11,716 bases of DNA from Paludibacteraceae bacterium (GTDB taxonomy: Bacteria; Bacteroidota; Bacteroidia; Bacteroidales; Paludibacteraceae), in NCBI GenBank assembly GCA_017648235.1, contig JAGCIZ010000283.1:1-11716 (forward strand), given 5' to 3'. Every line of letters starts with the position of its first letter. Position 1 is the stretch's first letter. Positions 9,801 to 11,716 of the stretch are shown piece after piece. The notes under the pieces were generated by a model. That model saw only the letters and a list, made by a program, of their open reading frames with translations. It did not search any database and was not told the DNA's origin. The position numbers and the translations under genes were made by a program.

Positions 9801-11443
9801 ATTCATCACAGGTTTTTAATTTGTTCAGAGATGGATTAGATTTATCGGCGAGTGATATTGTTGCTGCAAGAGCTATAGATTTAGATCGAGGAGGACTTTT
9901 AGTAGAACAGTCTTGTGCTGTATCAGGAAAAGCCTATTTGCGACAAAAAAATGCTGTTGAAGCAGATTTTATGACTTGGAATGTTGATGTAACTGCTGGT
10001 CATTATTCTCTTTATCTTCTTTCTTTGGATTATGTATCAAAAAAATCTCGGATAGAAATTTTTGTAGATGGTCTTTCTTATGGAATTTATACAATTGAAT
10101 CAACAGGTTTGTGGAAAAGTTCTCGCATAAACGGTTTGTCTCTTCCGTTGTCTTCTGGAGAAAATAGAATATCTATTAGACCAGTCGGTAGCTTAGGAAT
10201 AGCAGCTCTTGCTCTCGTAAATGAAGCAAAAAACATTCCAGCAAATTTGATTAATTATGGGGAAGCGAATTGGACTAATCCAACGCCACGTATATCTGTT
10301 AAGATGCATTACGAAAATCAAAGTGATGTTTCTTGGGTTAGACCTCGCTTTCAGTTACAAAATTTAACGGGAATGAGTTTCAAGGATGTCCGTATTCGTT
10401 ACTATTATAGTGGTGAAGGGGAATCTGTTCAAGCGATGTCTTTCTATCCAAATGTGCCAATGTCTGTTGTTCCAGATGCAGGAGATGTTTATTATGGGGA
10501 ATTACTATTAACGGAGTCTATTCAGGCCTATGGAAGTGTATACTATGGTAATGGACCTCAAATAGGATTACATCGTACAGATTACTATTTTCCATGGAAT
10601 GTTGTTGATGACCCGAGTTTTGCAAAAGACGCATTGAATGATTATGTGGAGGCAAAAGGAATTGCTGTGCTTGATGCCGATGGTTTTATTTTGAATGATT
10701 GGAACTGTTATGATTCTGATGGACCGTTAGAAAAAAAACGCAAAAGTGTTCGTGTTTTGGCAAAGGATTCTAAGACCGGTTCAAATCAGTCAAGTCTCAT
10801 AACAATGCTTGTAGAAAATACAGGTGAAACTGCAATTGAGGGTTATGAAGTCCGCTACTATTATCGTGATGATGGTGGAATGCAAGTAGTAGATGTTTAT
10901 AACAATCCTTTTGCTACTTCAAATAAGGTAAGTGTTGGTGGAGATCTTTATTATGTATCTTTCCTTTACACAAATGCAATTCTCAATCCTAGTGAAAAAT
11001 CTGATTTTGGTAATGGTGTGAATTTTGAAATACATAATGCTGATTGGTCAATTGGTTATAATTCTAACGATGATCCATCGCACTATAATTTGAATGAAGT
11101 AGAATTAATTGAGGCTGATTCTGCAATAGTGTTAGATTTGAATGGAAATTTATTATGGGGATATGCTCCTCAGCCAACATTTAAAAATGAATTTATTATA
11201 AAGGATTCTTATGAAAATTTGATTGATATTGAAGGCGATGTTATCTATGTACATATCAATGAAAAAGGGCTATATACATTAGAAACTGTAAATGCTGCTG
11301 GCACGCCTCTCGTTTCTTTATTTAAAGGAATGTGGGGTGTAGGAGAACATTCAATTTCATTAAAAAATCACACATTCTCACCAGGATGCTATCTTGTTCT
11401 TCGACGAGAAAATGAGATTCTGTCCTGGAAGATCTTTAAATAG
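2..11443 (+). CDS. Giant multidomain exported surface protein: lipase-like head, Ig-like stalk, LamG/CBM35/CBM3 modules, T9SS-type tail (5' partial)
   Basis: The reading frame is open from base 2 to a TAG at 11441-11443, 3813 codons without interruption. No in-frame ATG and no ribosome-binding site lie near the left edge, so the true start and presumably the signal peptide are upstream; a TTG at 179 falls inside a conserved hydrolase fold and is not a credible start. Seen in order: alpha/beta-hydrolase-like domain without its catalytic serine, helical region, Ig-like sandwiches, FlgD-type Ig domain, long unassigned region, further Ig-like sandwiches, LamG-like jellyroll, CBM6/35-like module, two CBM3-like modules and a T9SS-type C-terminal domain. 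From family knowledge, such tails send proteins across the outer membrane to the cell surface. I infer an adhesin or polysaccharide tether rather than an active enzyme. It is followed after 9 bases by a FISUMP lipoprotein gene, probably in one operon. A giant esterase with an unusual active site is the main alternative. Confidence 0.9.
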   Translation, partial: GISDYIATHITNDIGNIYTHSIDVSSQSASDLSKILLNHNNESIYSKALENWFQNSSDELLLKWKNQCKDSCSLESLKKSRADILPLRYIIITEGVSGLIAREYIQGKDYVGDYSKILFFDTPHEGTGFADQALFQKSKNFSFKKPDIKALSAVLPLTLSAYVFGGVEAVQDVAISVAQNAVLGMAQNMYDISSSFSGTEFFNNYDINSNALWYLAQDASENDKKYENLISSSTANVGENIGQIQYLNATGMQTKYSNPSYSIVYSYGFPTIGNGRRTYEDFFEQTKNHIPKDKLKQVLLDSLNNVLFNAGINVNDVNESISQLTDELLKGSLSKEGWDIVNNLVEEYNSLGNFLNDSKLSSYIQGLSELRSFKINMDDLPSSALKILRILNEFIPEAYKSELYSAFMENFSPEIADVLSDVVKCSISENNSRSCLLKGLSVSAKNLSNYGLNFFDEGVFDVPMYSAYGLNVSVFKKANLSRIGYDIGDYIDGNDQLNHYRNLLIEVGKLETIRNNLDMSLRTGCKVLISPYDEICKSTAFAANVVLIADLSGKTAKLARNMKALEDTKHLSLEAAIKHSTEFTYDGLTNSTTFNYSDLEKMLFDAPRISIASVFNKGNSVDASDSIIPLILYGTCESDVYDIKSLMNENNCAVKENDIEGVNEDTEIVLYESSFAEKNAIRSLDAEKIISIKDVRYNYSPQKSITFDALNYWKWKPFTAKKYINEYRFIIDDLQPDSLRQIKIDFNAGFQIAYEREGKLWYVRLRIGGSEWSEPKEVTNPVRKDGLFVFRPKEIFDLKLDGKEHLLSSIQKEGPNMVHLYIVNKLGLSGSSEFTYLFESTPPLLESGWPKSFSVLSRVDKPYVYYNKQDFVPKFKDVEVSLLYFDGNNEEIGEVSGTYELVDSVRGTYKISADMENLWKTQGLKSGNYILEWSVGILDTQNKLITTKLQTMIYIDRDAPNLDLILNKTEISGKNISEKWGTIVNNDSVFDRSIRALRVFIQQENDSLILVKKLVESNEQYINFGWQEGIPNFEGPANLIVQAVDYAYSSEENEKLLSNSVNNGDFILWDEIVKKNTNENNNAPDNDFNVTQLESKILIDSTAPKILEKSFTFFVARKKMGEDYPIFDYSKAKEMLGINDTLKLSFGVKEPLLGRDSTIISARIKFNDEKQNIHKVYYLDTIVMVSDINIEFIEPTANRLKDGIYDVSVELIDNAGNKTDSLVYQGMVVDRVAPVITELMNGDVAFENISELKKSKGYISQVSDYDLNKTDLFCYARASSGNQNTDWFFVGKDSVSKSKNSDNSFEFSIVDKIQNLPNGLWTIRFGCFDGVGNYGEKVDFFGMGKRYPRITFPEEGMGDYFGGKVLIEGTTPNPIVKNGNDKNATFVVEWCKIDSSECSSENITYLTKTISEQPKPLAIWNAKGLLGDYKIRLKVSGCDYQGENCETAVNERVVSIVEGIESVNFGDDSADLPSLEVVEFPKNQIPAAERIVSLKLEGSDTSQWSMNVSLKVKSPNDSSLFVPAKNIFFSTVRTSPFYGEPTIKKEGLSVWQNGKKWNIYWKGNAESSIDEILPFISLKYQKESLNFDMLEFLPKEDTSVNMLAINEDQIKIPAYNAVRKWALDDEEIFIQFESDSAFVIDVSSVKNGSQKIFCGKNSVLAENVFTNIKNSPMLYVFPQEYLSVFSWNGLTQENLYPSGGEVQLQAYAYNKKDKTKLVFCEKSWYQAIEDFKIITSNQGMKEFYVGFSTGDSNEENSFTNSNFNYEFGIAGQSAYVSAEIYDSEGRLVKKLMENQFLLAGTSKNAYSVSWDGTSETGFVSTKEGKYTLKITAAREGSEKTLSHDFQLVLANKLIPAPREFANSEENPAELVIDEASIDEMGNLRYYGNPDYLLEADVTSVTLPKEQQKVTYQWTMNGTQYPIYFEKNRYSIGVHRHRKKFPVTVAVLLAGYGHDLSGWPTYAWEDRKYNIKLFWKRIVLEENSENEISEILLEPWNSIVGFDKDGNNGLRIGVSVKIFSGDAAKIIDDFFSDSQQNISNRDYIAHASFSDPEQKLDDDIYTWDLIWKEHYCVDNKDKCPNSRLLQLWWENFNGRLVPLWSTTKKTFYYDSGTFELENTSPELNCKPSNTIENISNKKFICNEDDDYNVHKDMVKISVSPTVSHNNYSYGNYSCWCDNDGSDTEIAIRLKIAVKEDYWYPQYGYNNLANTFTRLDPQNIALFNEEGYCNLQEKPCQIFDGENWVTNNATTGVTAFEVQKFSMAQVPENPLLFPDEYTGNSNEGLSNSTYSIKFYNAKDAPISFRAAMAWNENGVFKRSDLDSDNGVDSIETPSISNPLKISFYVAPKMSAKTAIKSNVSVSTTYPFTSSDFSEIENSVNKMCENCKFYHGLASGLHFSVGDWNLDDWNSKFLIDNNVIKNPLTATTNENPETTFTPVIELNSYIPEKDGLLSTYLYDVTENDSKELEYWQISKEEFLKTKPHVDKSIVSNGYIPSGDFELKISTPNWKPQKGDDGDWFATNEGTEKKSTASFIWSLQKPWDYNRSDLQHKVSLEDIKNQDLNDEILGKPWMKKIKISNPKVYVRGEEGENTTEDVERKLHPYYTAEYDSIAQEFNVIRNKNIDYTSREPEKITLRGRVPGENQKWNLFYIQNGKQNFLKSGIQNELPLETPYPVLDYVEMNRLQGNTSFFLTYGGINGETYFHQLDVHVGSLLKSGKGGVVESMYGEISVNFEPGTWGENDVDVTVRTISKAGEYNFEAFKNLDIIGPVIEVLPSHDFSKLSESQWPLIHVRLQCKELKGVHPSELKVYKPDFESKEIMPLETQNILAFDKKNNPIELNDLNFEDKCESIEIIAKTNSFSTFIILDEKIFEKIELVDSALTEKYELVCNEISLDTLWAGTVNGWLEYPYSCSGKSNYLIQLRKGEIVVAEHQAASTNPIKWNIRKSDISLMHDIYTSRINIYGIDGQTFQYRGPIVRIDSISPVIDDINVSVMETFDSRILQVDVSSIDEISGISKMRLDVYFGGNLVESRTILGNKSVAENFILNREMLYNCVGCKANVNVTIEDFGHNYAKATILSEKIYPYPTSLFLWYPLSEGVGNTAYEVTGNGPDIDISNLKHPWQNGKSLNLFASDRAMGKNDMSTSDSLTAFSVELRFSSGNLAGTVFGWEGENTWLIGVDANGKYYFEIDSERITFTAKAERNVKNHIVLTINDNYVCLYKNGIFVESKNLGYLLKFGKGGKPIIGRIGSAKSIVGGISDVRIYRTSLDSSQVFNLFRDGLDLSASDIVAARAIDLDRGGLLVEQSCAVSGKAYLRQKNAVEADFMTWNVDVTAGHYSLYLLSLDYVSKKSRIEIFVDGLSYGIYTIESTGLWKSSRINGLSLPLSSGENRISIRPVGSLGIAALALVNEAKNIPANLINYGEANWTNPTPRISVKMHYENQSDVSWVRPRFQLQNLTGMSFKDVRIRYYYSGEGESVQAMSFYPNVPMSVVPDAGDVYYGELLLTESIQAYGSVYYGNGPQIGLHRTDYYFPWNVVDDPSFAKDALNDYVEAKGIAVLDADGFILNDWNCYDSDGPLEKKRKSVRVLAKDSKTGSNQSSLITMLVENTGETAIEGYEVRYYYRDDGGMQVVDVYNNPFATSNKVSVGGDLYYVSFLYTNAILNPSEKSDFGNGVNFEIHNADWSIGYNSNDDPSHYNLNEVELIEADSAIVLDLNGNLLWGYAPQPTFKNEFIIKDSYENLIDIEGDVIYVHINEKGLYTLETVNAAGTPLVSLFKGMWGVGEHSISLKNHTFSPGCYLVLRRENEILSWKIFK
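872..2050 (+). other. Region: mainly helical segment between hydrolase-like head and Ig-like stalk
   Basis: The translation is rich in Leu, Ser, Asn, Lys and Glu with heptad-like spacing of hydrophobic residues (for example the stretches around 885-1130 and 1500-1560) and almost no beta-sandwich signatures. It contains spaced cysteine pairs (around 1275 and 1308, and around 1576 and 1608) that could form disulfides after export. It may be a lid or helical cap belonging to the hydrolase-like domain, since lipases of this kind often carry large helical insertions, or an independent helical domain. A shorter hydrophobic helical stretch at about 446-575, inside the preceding domain, is not long and pure enough to be a confident membrane segment. 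I do not recognise a family here. Confidence 0.4.
2051..4370 (+). other. Region: tandem Ig-like beta-sandwich domains (stalk)
   Basis: Several sandwiches are marked by recurring junction motifs in which an acidic residue is followed by a Pro that opens the next domain: F-E-S-T-P-P at 2513-2530, I-D-R-D-A-P at 2864-2881, I-D-S-T-A-P at 3296-3313 and V-D-R-V-A-P at 3686-3703. The bacterial Ig-like hallmark D-N-A-G-N occurs at 3638-3652 after a D-G-x-Y-x-V strand, and a related D-G-V-G-N sits near 3990. Spacing between the junctions is about 350-430 bases (roughly 115-145 residues), long for simple bacterial Ig repeats, so some units probably carry insertions. Such arrays usually act as extended stalks holding functional modules away from the cell. 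No catalytic motif is visible. Confidence 0.6.
4371..5299 (+). other. Region: unassigned beta-rich segment before the FlgD-type domain
   Basis: About 310 residues with alternating hydrophobic and polar residues typical of beta strands, and an aromatic-rich hairpin W-Q-N-G-K-K-W-N-I-Y-W at 4652-4684. Acidic and Ser/Asn-rich turns dominate the loops. I do not recognise a domain family; the segment may contain two further sandwiches that have diverged, including one that leads directly into the FlgD-type domain beginning at 5300. Confidence 0.35.
5300..5550 (+). other. Domain: FlgD-type Ig-like domain (internal)
   Basis: Window residues about 1767-1850. The order of elements is that of the FlgD Ig-like family (PF13860): a strand with V-S-A-E-I-Y-D, the turn S-E-G-R-L-V-K-K-L near 5348-5375, an A-G-T-containing loop, the S-V-S-W-D-G-T strand at about 5420-5440, and a closing G-K-Y-T-L-K-I-T strand near 5470-5500. 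In secreted proteins this fold often occurs near the C-terminus next to sorting signals. Here it sits in the middle of the chain, about 2000 residues before the end, so it is a structural module and not the secretion signal. Confidence 0.7.
5551..8190 (+). other. Region: long unassigned Trp/Tyr/Asn/Cys-rich part of the giant protein
   Basis: About 880 residues for which I recognise no family. It is rich in aromatic residues (for example paired Trp near 6260, W-Y-P-Q-Y-G-Y around 6590-6610 and several lone Trp near 7190-7225 and 7520-7620), which can mean either well-packed beta-sandwiches or surface carbohydrate-binding platforms. It holds Cys motifs that look suited to disulfides outside the cytoplasm: C-W-C at 6518-6526 followed by D-N-D-G-S-D, and C-E-N-C at 7142-7153. 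Acidic loops D-K-D-G-N-N-G at 6005-6025 and a TSP3-like loop at 6953-6988 suggest calcium binding. There is no obvious low-complexity linker, so it is probably folded throughout. Confidence 0.45.
6953..6988 (+). other. Site: thrombospondin-3-like calcium-binding loop
   Basis: Twelve residues reading D-L-D-S-D-N-G-V-D-S-I-E. Acidic residues at positions 1, 3, 5, 9 and 12 and glycine at 7 match the D-x-D-x-D-[GN]-x-x-D-x-x-[DE] pattern of thrombospondin type 3 and related bacterial calcium loops. From family knowledge such loops bind calcium and stiffen extracellular proteins. It is a single copy rather than a repeat array, so binding is plausible but unproven. Confidence 0.5.
8191..9256 (+). 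other. Region: Ig-like sandwiches preceding the carbohydrate-binding part
   Basis: Begins with F-E-P-G-T-W at 8192-8209 followed by a V-D-V-T-V-R-T strand, then the junction L-D-I-I-G-P at 8285-8302 opening a sandwich that ends with T-N-S-F-S-T-F near 8564-8584. A second sandwich leads to the junction I-D-S-I-S-P at 8930-8947, which opens a third one carrying C-V-G-C at 9155-9166 and ending shortly before the LamG-like domain. The two junctions are of the same type as those in 2513-3703, so the stalk architecture resumes after the long unassigned region. The P-G-T-W unit with S-F-S-T-F downstream recalls ZU5-like surroundings in large exported proteins, but I would not assign it to that family without a search. 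Confidence 0.5.
9257..9838 (+). other. Domain: LamG-like jellyroll (concanavalin A-like)
   Basis: Window residues about 3086-3279. It opens with W-Y-P-L-S-E-G-V-G-N-T-A-Y-E-V-T-G-N-G (about 9269-9325), the classic entry of LamGL/Laminin_G_3 domains (W-x-L-x-E-G-x-G-x-x-x-x-D-x-S-G-N-G). A F-S-V-E-L-R-F strand follows near 9448-9468, a middle strand carrying V-C-L-Y-K-N-G near 9645-9663, and the closing G-G-I-S-D-V-R-I-Y-R-T-S-L-D-S-S-Q-V strand at about 9760-9813, which is the most diagnostic part. The family binds glycans or proteins and is common in surface adhesins and glycoside hydrolases of gut bacteria. Confidence 0.85.
9851..10240 (+). other. Domain: CBM6/CBM35-like carbohydrate-binding module
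   Basis: Window residues about 3284-3413, directly after the LamG-like domain. Features of the CBM6/35 beta-sandwich are visible: an early A-R-A-I-D-L-D-R-G-G segment in place of the usual A-E-x-A, a W-N-V-D-V-T-A-G-H-Y-S-L-Y strand pair near 9977-10015, R-I-E-I-F-V-D-G-L near 10049-10075, a G-L-W-K-S-S turn near 10109, and S-S-G-E-N-R-I-S-I-R-P near 10154-10185, the counterpart of x-x-G-x-N-x-I-x-L. These families bind xylans, mannans, pectins or uronic acids. The first strand lacks the usual Glu-rich calcium site, so the ligand cannot be predicted. Confidence 0.65.
10295..10710 (+). other. Domain: CBM3-like cellulose-binding module, copy 1
   Basis: Window residues about 3432-3570. The order of elements follows CBM3 (PF00942): an S-V-K-M-H-Y-E-N opening strand, R-P-R-F-Q-L-Q-N-L-T-G (compare P-x-F-x-V-x-N-T-G), the family hallmark R-Y-Y-Y at 10397-10408, a Y-Y-G-E-L-L-L strand near 10490, then H-R-T-D-Y-Y-F with downstream D-D-P-S-F at about 10571-10620, matching the F-x-K-x-D-W-S-N-Y-x-x-x-N-D-Y-S-F block, and a final L-D-A-D-G-F-I-L-N-D-W in place of L-N-G-V-L-V-W-G. 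The tryptophan of the D-W-S motif is Tyr here. The module may bind cellulose or may have become structural. Confidence 0.7.
10745..11176 (+). other. Domain: CBM3-like cellulose-binding module, copy 2
   Basis: Window residues about 3582-3725, separated from copy 1 by a short basic linker (K-K-R-K). The match to CBM3 is clearer than in copy 1: L-V-E-N-T-G-E-T-A-I-E-G strand, R-Y-Y-Y at 10853-10864, an L-Y-Y-V-S-F strand near 10950, L-N-P-S-E near 10985, then N-A-D-W-S at about 11036-11050 followed by N-S-N-D-D-P-S-H-Y, and the closing D-L-N-G-N-L-L-W-G strand near 11138-11161. The Trp of the D-W-S motif, a planar-strip residue in cellulose-binding CBM3a, is present, but the Arg six residues before it and the W-C-D-H block of CBM3a are replaced. 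Binding to cellulose is likely but weakened or altered specificity is possible. Confidence 0.75.
11177..11440 (+). other. Domain: C-terminal T9SS-type sorting domain
   Basis: The last 88 residues. After a strand with V-I-Y-V-H-I come G-L-Y-T-L-E-T-V-N-A-A-G-T-P-L (the counterpart of v-x-l-x-d-x-x-G-r-x-v), a loop with G-V-G-E-H-S-I-S-L, then F-S-P-G-C-Y-L-V-L-R (the counterpart of l-a-x-G-x-Y-x-v-r-l) and a short terminal basic strand S-W-K-I-F-K. This is the layout of type A C-terminal domains of the Por secretion tail kind (TIGR04183/PF18962). From family knowledge they guide proteins through the type IX secretion system and are usually removed when the protein is attached to the surface. 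Position at the extreme C-terminus supports the call. Confidence 0.7.
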
Positions 11444-11446
11444 GAG
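11442..11446 (+). promoter_or_regulatory. Ribosome-binding site of the FISUMP lipoprotein, overlapping the stop codon of the giant gene
   Basis: AGGAG lies six bases before the ATG at 11453 and shares its first two bases with the TAG stop at 11441-11443. It settles the start of the downstream gene and suggests that ribosomes ending the giant gene can reinitiate there (translational coupling). There is no room for a promoter or terminator in the 9-base gap. Confidence 0.85.
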
Positions 11447-11452
11447 TTCATT

Positions 11453-11545
11453 ATGAATTCACCAACATTTAAATTGGTTAGAAACCTCAAAACCATAATA
11501 GTCATAACTATTCTTAGTATTCTGACTATCTCTCTAAACGCCTGC
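11453..11545 (+). other. Site: lipoprotein signal peptide with lipobox
   Basis: Residues 1-31 of the FISUMP protein: a longish N-region with Lys and Arg, a hydrophobic core of about 15 residues starting at I15, and the lipobox L-N-A-C ending at Cys31. The pattern fits cleavage by signal peptidase II and anchoring by lipidated Cys31. Confidence 0.85.
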
Positions 11546-11716
11546 ACAACCGATGCAGAAGAAGAATTTGATGCGGAATCAGTTTGCCCAGCAGAGGGTA
11601 TGAATGCTTATGGAATGCCGAATCGTGGAACATTTATTGACGAACGTGATGGCCAAGAATATAAATACACAACTATTGGTAACCAAGTTTGGATGGCTCA
11701 GAATTTAAATTATAAA
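11453..11716 (+). CDS. FISUMP (TIGR02145) lipoprotein, 3' partial
   Basis: An ATG with a well-placed AGGAG opens a frame that runs off the right edge; 88 codons are visible. Residues 1-30 form a lipoprotein signal peptide: basic positions K7, R10 and K13, a hydrophobic run of Ile, Leu, Val and Thr, and a lipobox L-N-A-C with the lipidated cysteine at residue 31 (11543-11545). An acidic spacer (E-E-E-F-D) follows; residues after +1 Cys are T-T, so nothing argues for inner-membrane retention. From residue 60 it enters the Fibrobacter succinogenes major paralogous domain: T-F-I-D-E-R-D-G-Q, then I-G-N-Q-V-W-M-A-Q-N-L-N-Y. Members of this family are abundant in Fibrobacter and their function is unknown, though a C-type-lectin-like or FGE-sulfatase-like fold has been suggested for related domains (my recollection, not tested). 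It is probably co-expressed with the giant surface protein and may be its outer-membrane partner. Confidence 0.9.
   Translation, partial: MNSPTFKLVRNLKTIIVITILSILTISLNACTTDAEEEFDAESVCPAEGMNAYGMPNRGTFIDERDGQEYKYTTIGNQVWMAQNLNYK

Noticed and set aside
2..11443. Enrichment of D-[ST]-[AILVMT] O-glycosylation motifs known from Bacteroidota
   Set aside because: About 20 instances can be found, but chance expectation from composition in a protein of this length is of the same order, so it is not evidence.
11444..11452. Terminator or promoter between the two genes
   Set aside because: The gap is only 9 bases and holds part of the ribosome-binding site; there is no hairpin with a T-run nor promoter boxes.
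1..11716. CRISPR arrays, tRNA/rRNA genes, insertion sequences, inverted terminal repeats
   Set aside because: No regularly spaced direct repeats, RNA gene signatures or transposase sequences were seen on reading both strands, and essentially every base is within the two coding frames.

Overview
The window is almost entirely one enormous gene read on the + strand. It enters already open at the left edge and stops at 11441-11443, giving at least 3813 codons in view (over 400 kDa). The start of a second gene follows 9 bases later and runs off the right edge. There is no RNA gene, CRISPR array, insertion sequence or long non-coding stretch. GC content is low: lines I counted by hand in the large gene ranged from about 22 to 33 %, and the partial second gene is about 36 %.

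The best pointer to the organism is the second gene. It encodes a lipoprotein whose mature part enters the 'Fibrobacter succinogenes major paralogous domain' (TIGR02145, FISUMP), with a T-F-x-D-x-R-D-G-Q start followed by I-G-x-Q-V-W-M-A-x-N-L-N-Y. The large protein also ends in what looks like a type IX secretion (T9SS) sorting domain, and T9SS occurs in the Bacteroidota/Chlorobi/Fibrobacterota group. A member of Fibrobacterota or a near relative from a gut or rumen community is the likely source. The low GC is unlike the roughly 48 % I recall for cultured Fibrobacter, so an uncultured relative or an AT-rich genomic segment is possible.

Layout of the large protein: (1) 2-871, an alpha/beta-hydrolase (lipase-like) domain whose nucleophile elbow is broken, with glycine where the catalytic serine should be; (2) 872-2050, a mainly helical region; (3) 2051-4370, several Ig-like beta-sandwiches with recurring [IVLF]-[DE]-x-x-[AGSP]-P junctions; (4) 4371-5299, an unassigned beta-rich part; (5) 5300-5550, a FlgD-type Ig domain; (6) 5551-8190, a long unassigned Trp/Asn/Cys-rich region with a thrombospondin-3-like calcium loop; (7) 8191-9256, more Ig-like sandwiches; (8) 9257-9838, a LamG-like jellyroll; (9) 9851-10240, a CBM6/35-like sandwich; (10) 10295-10710 and 10745-11176, two tandem CBM3-like modules; (11) 11177-11440, the C-terminal T9SS-type domain.

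Taken together, the large gene looks like an exported, cell-surface multidomain protein: a probably inactive esterase head on a long beta-sandwich stalk, with carbohydrate-binding modules near the C-terminal anchoring signal. This fits an adhesin or tether for plant cell-wall polysaccharide. The ribosome-binding site of the FISUMP lipoprotein overlaps the stop codon of the large gene, so the two are almost certainly co-transcribed and may act together at the outer membrane. The functional reading is inference; the domain calls rest on reading the translated sequence without database searches.
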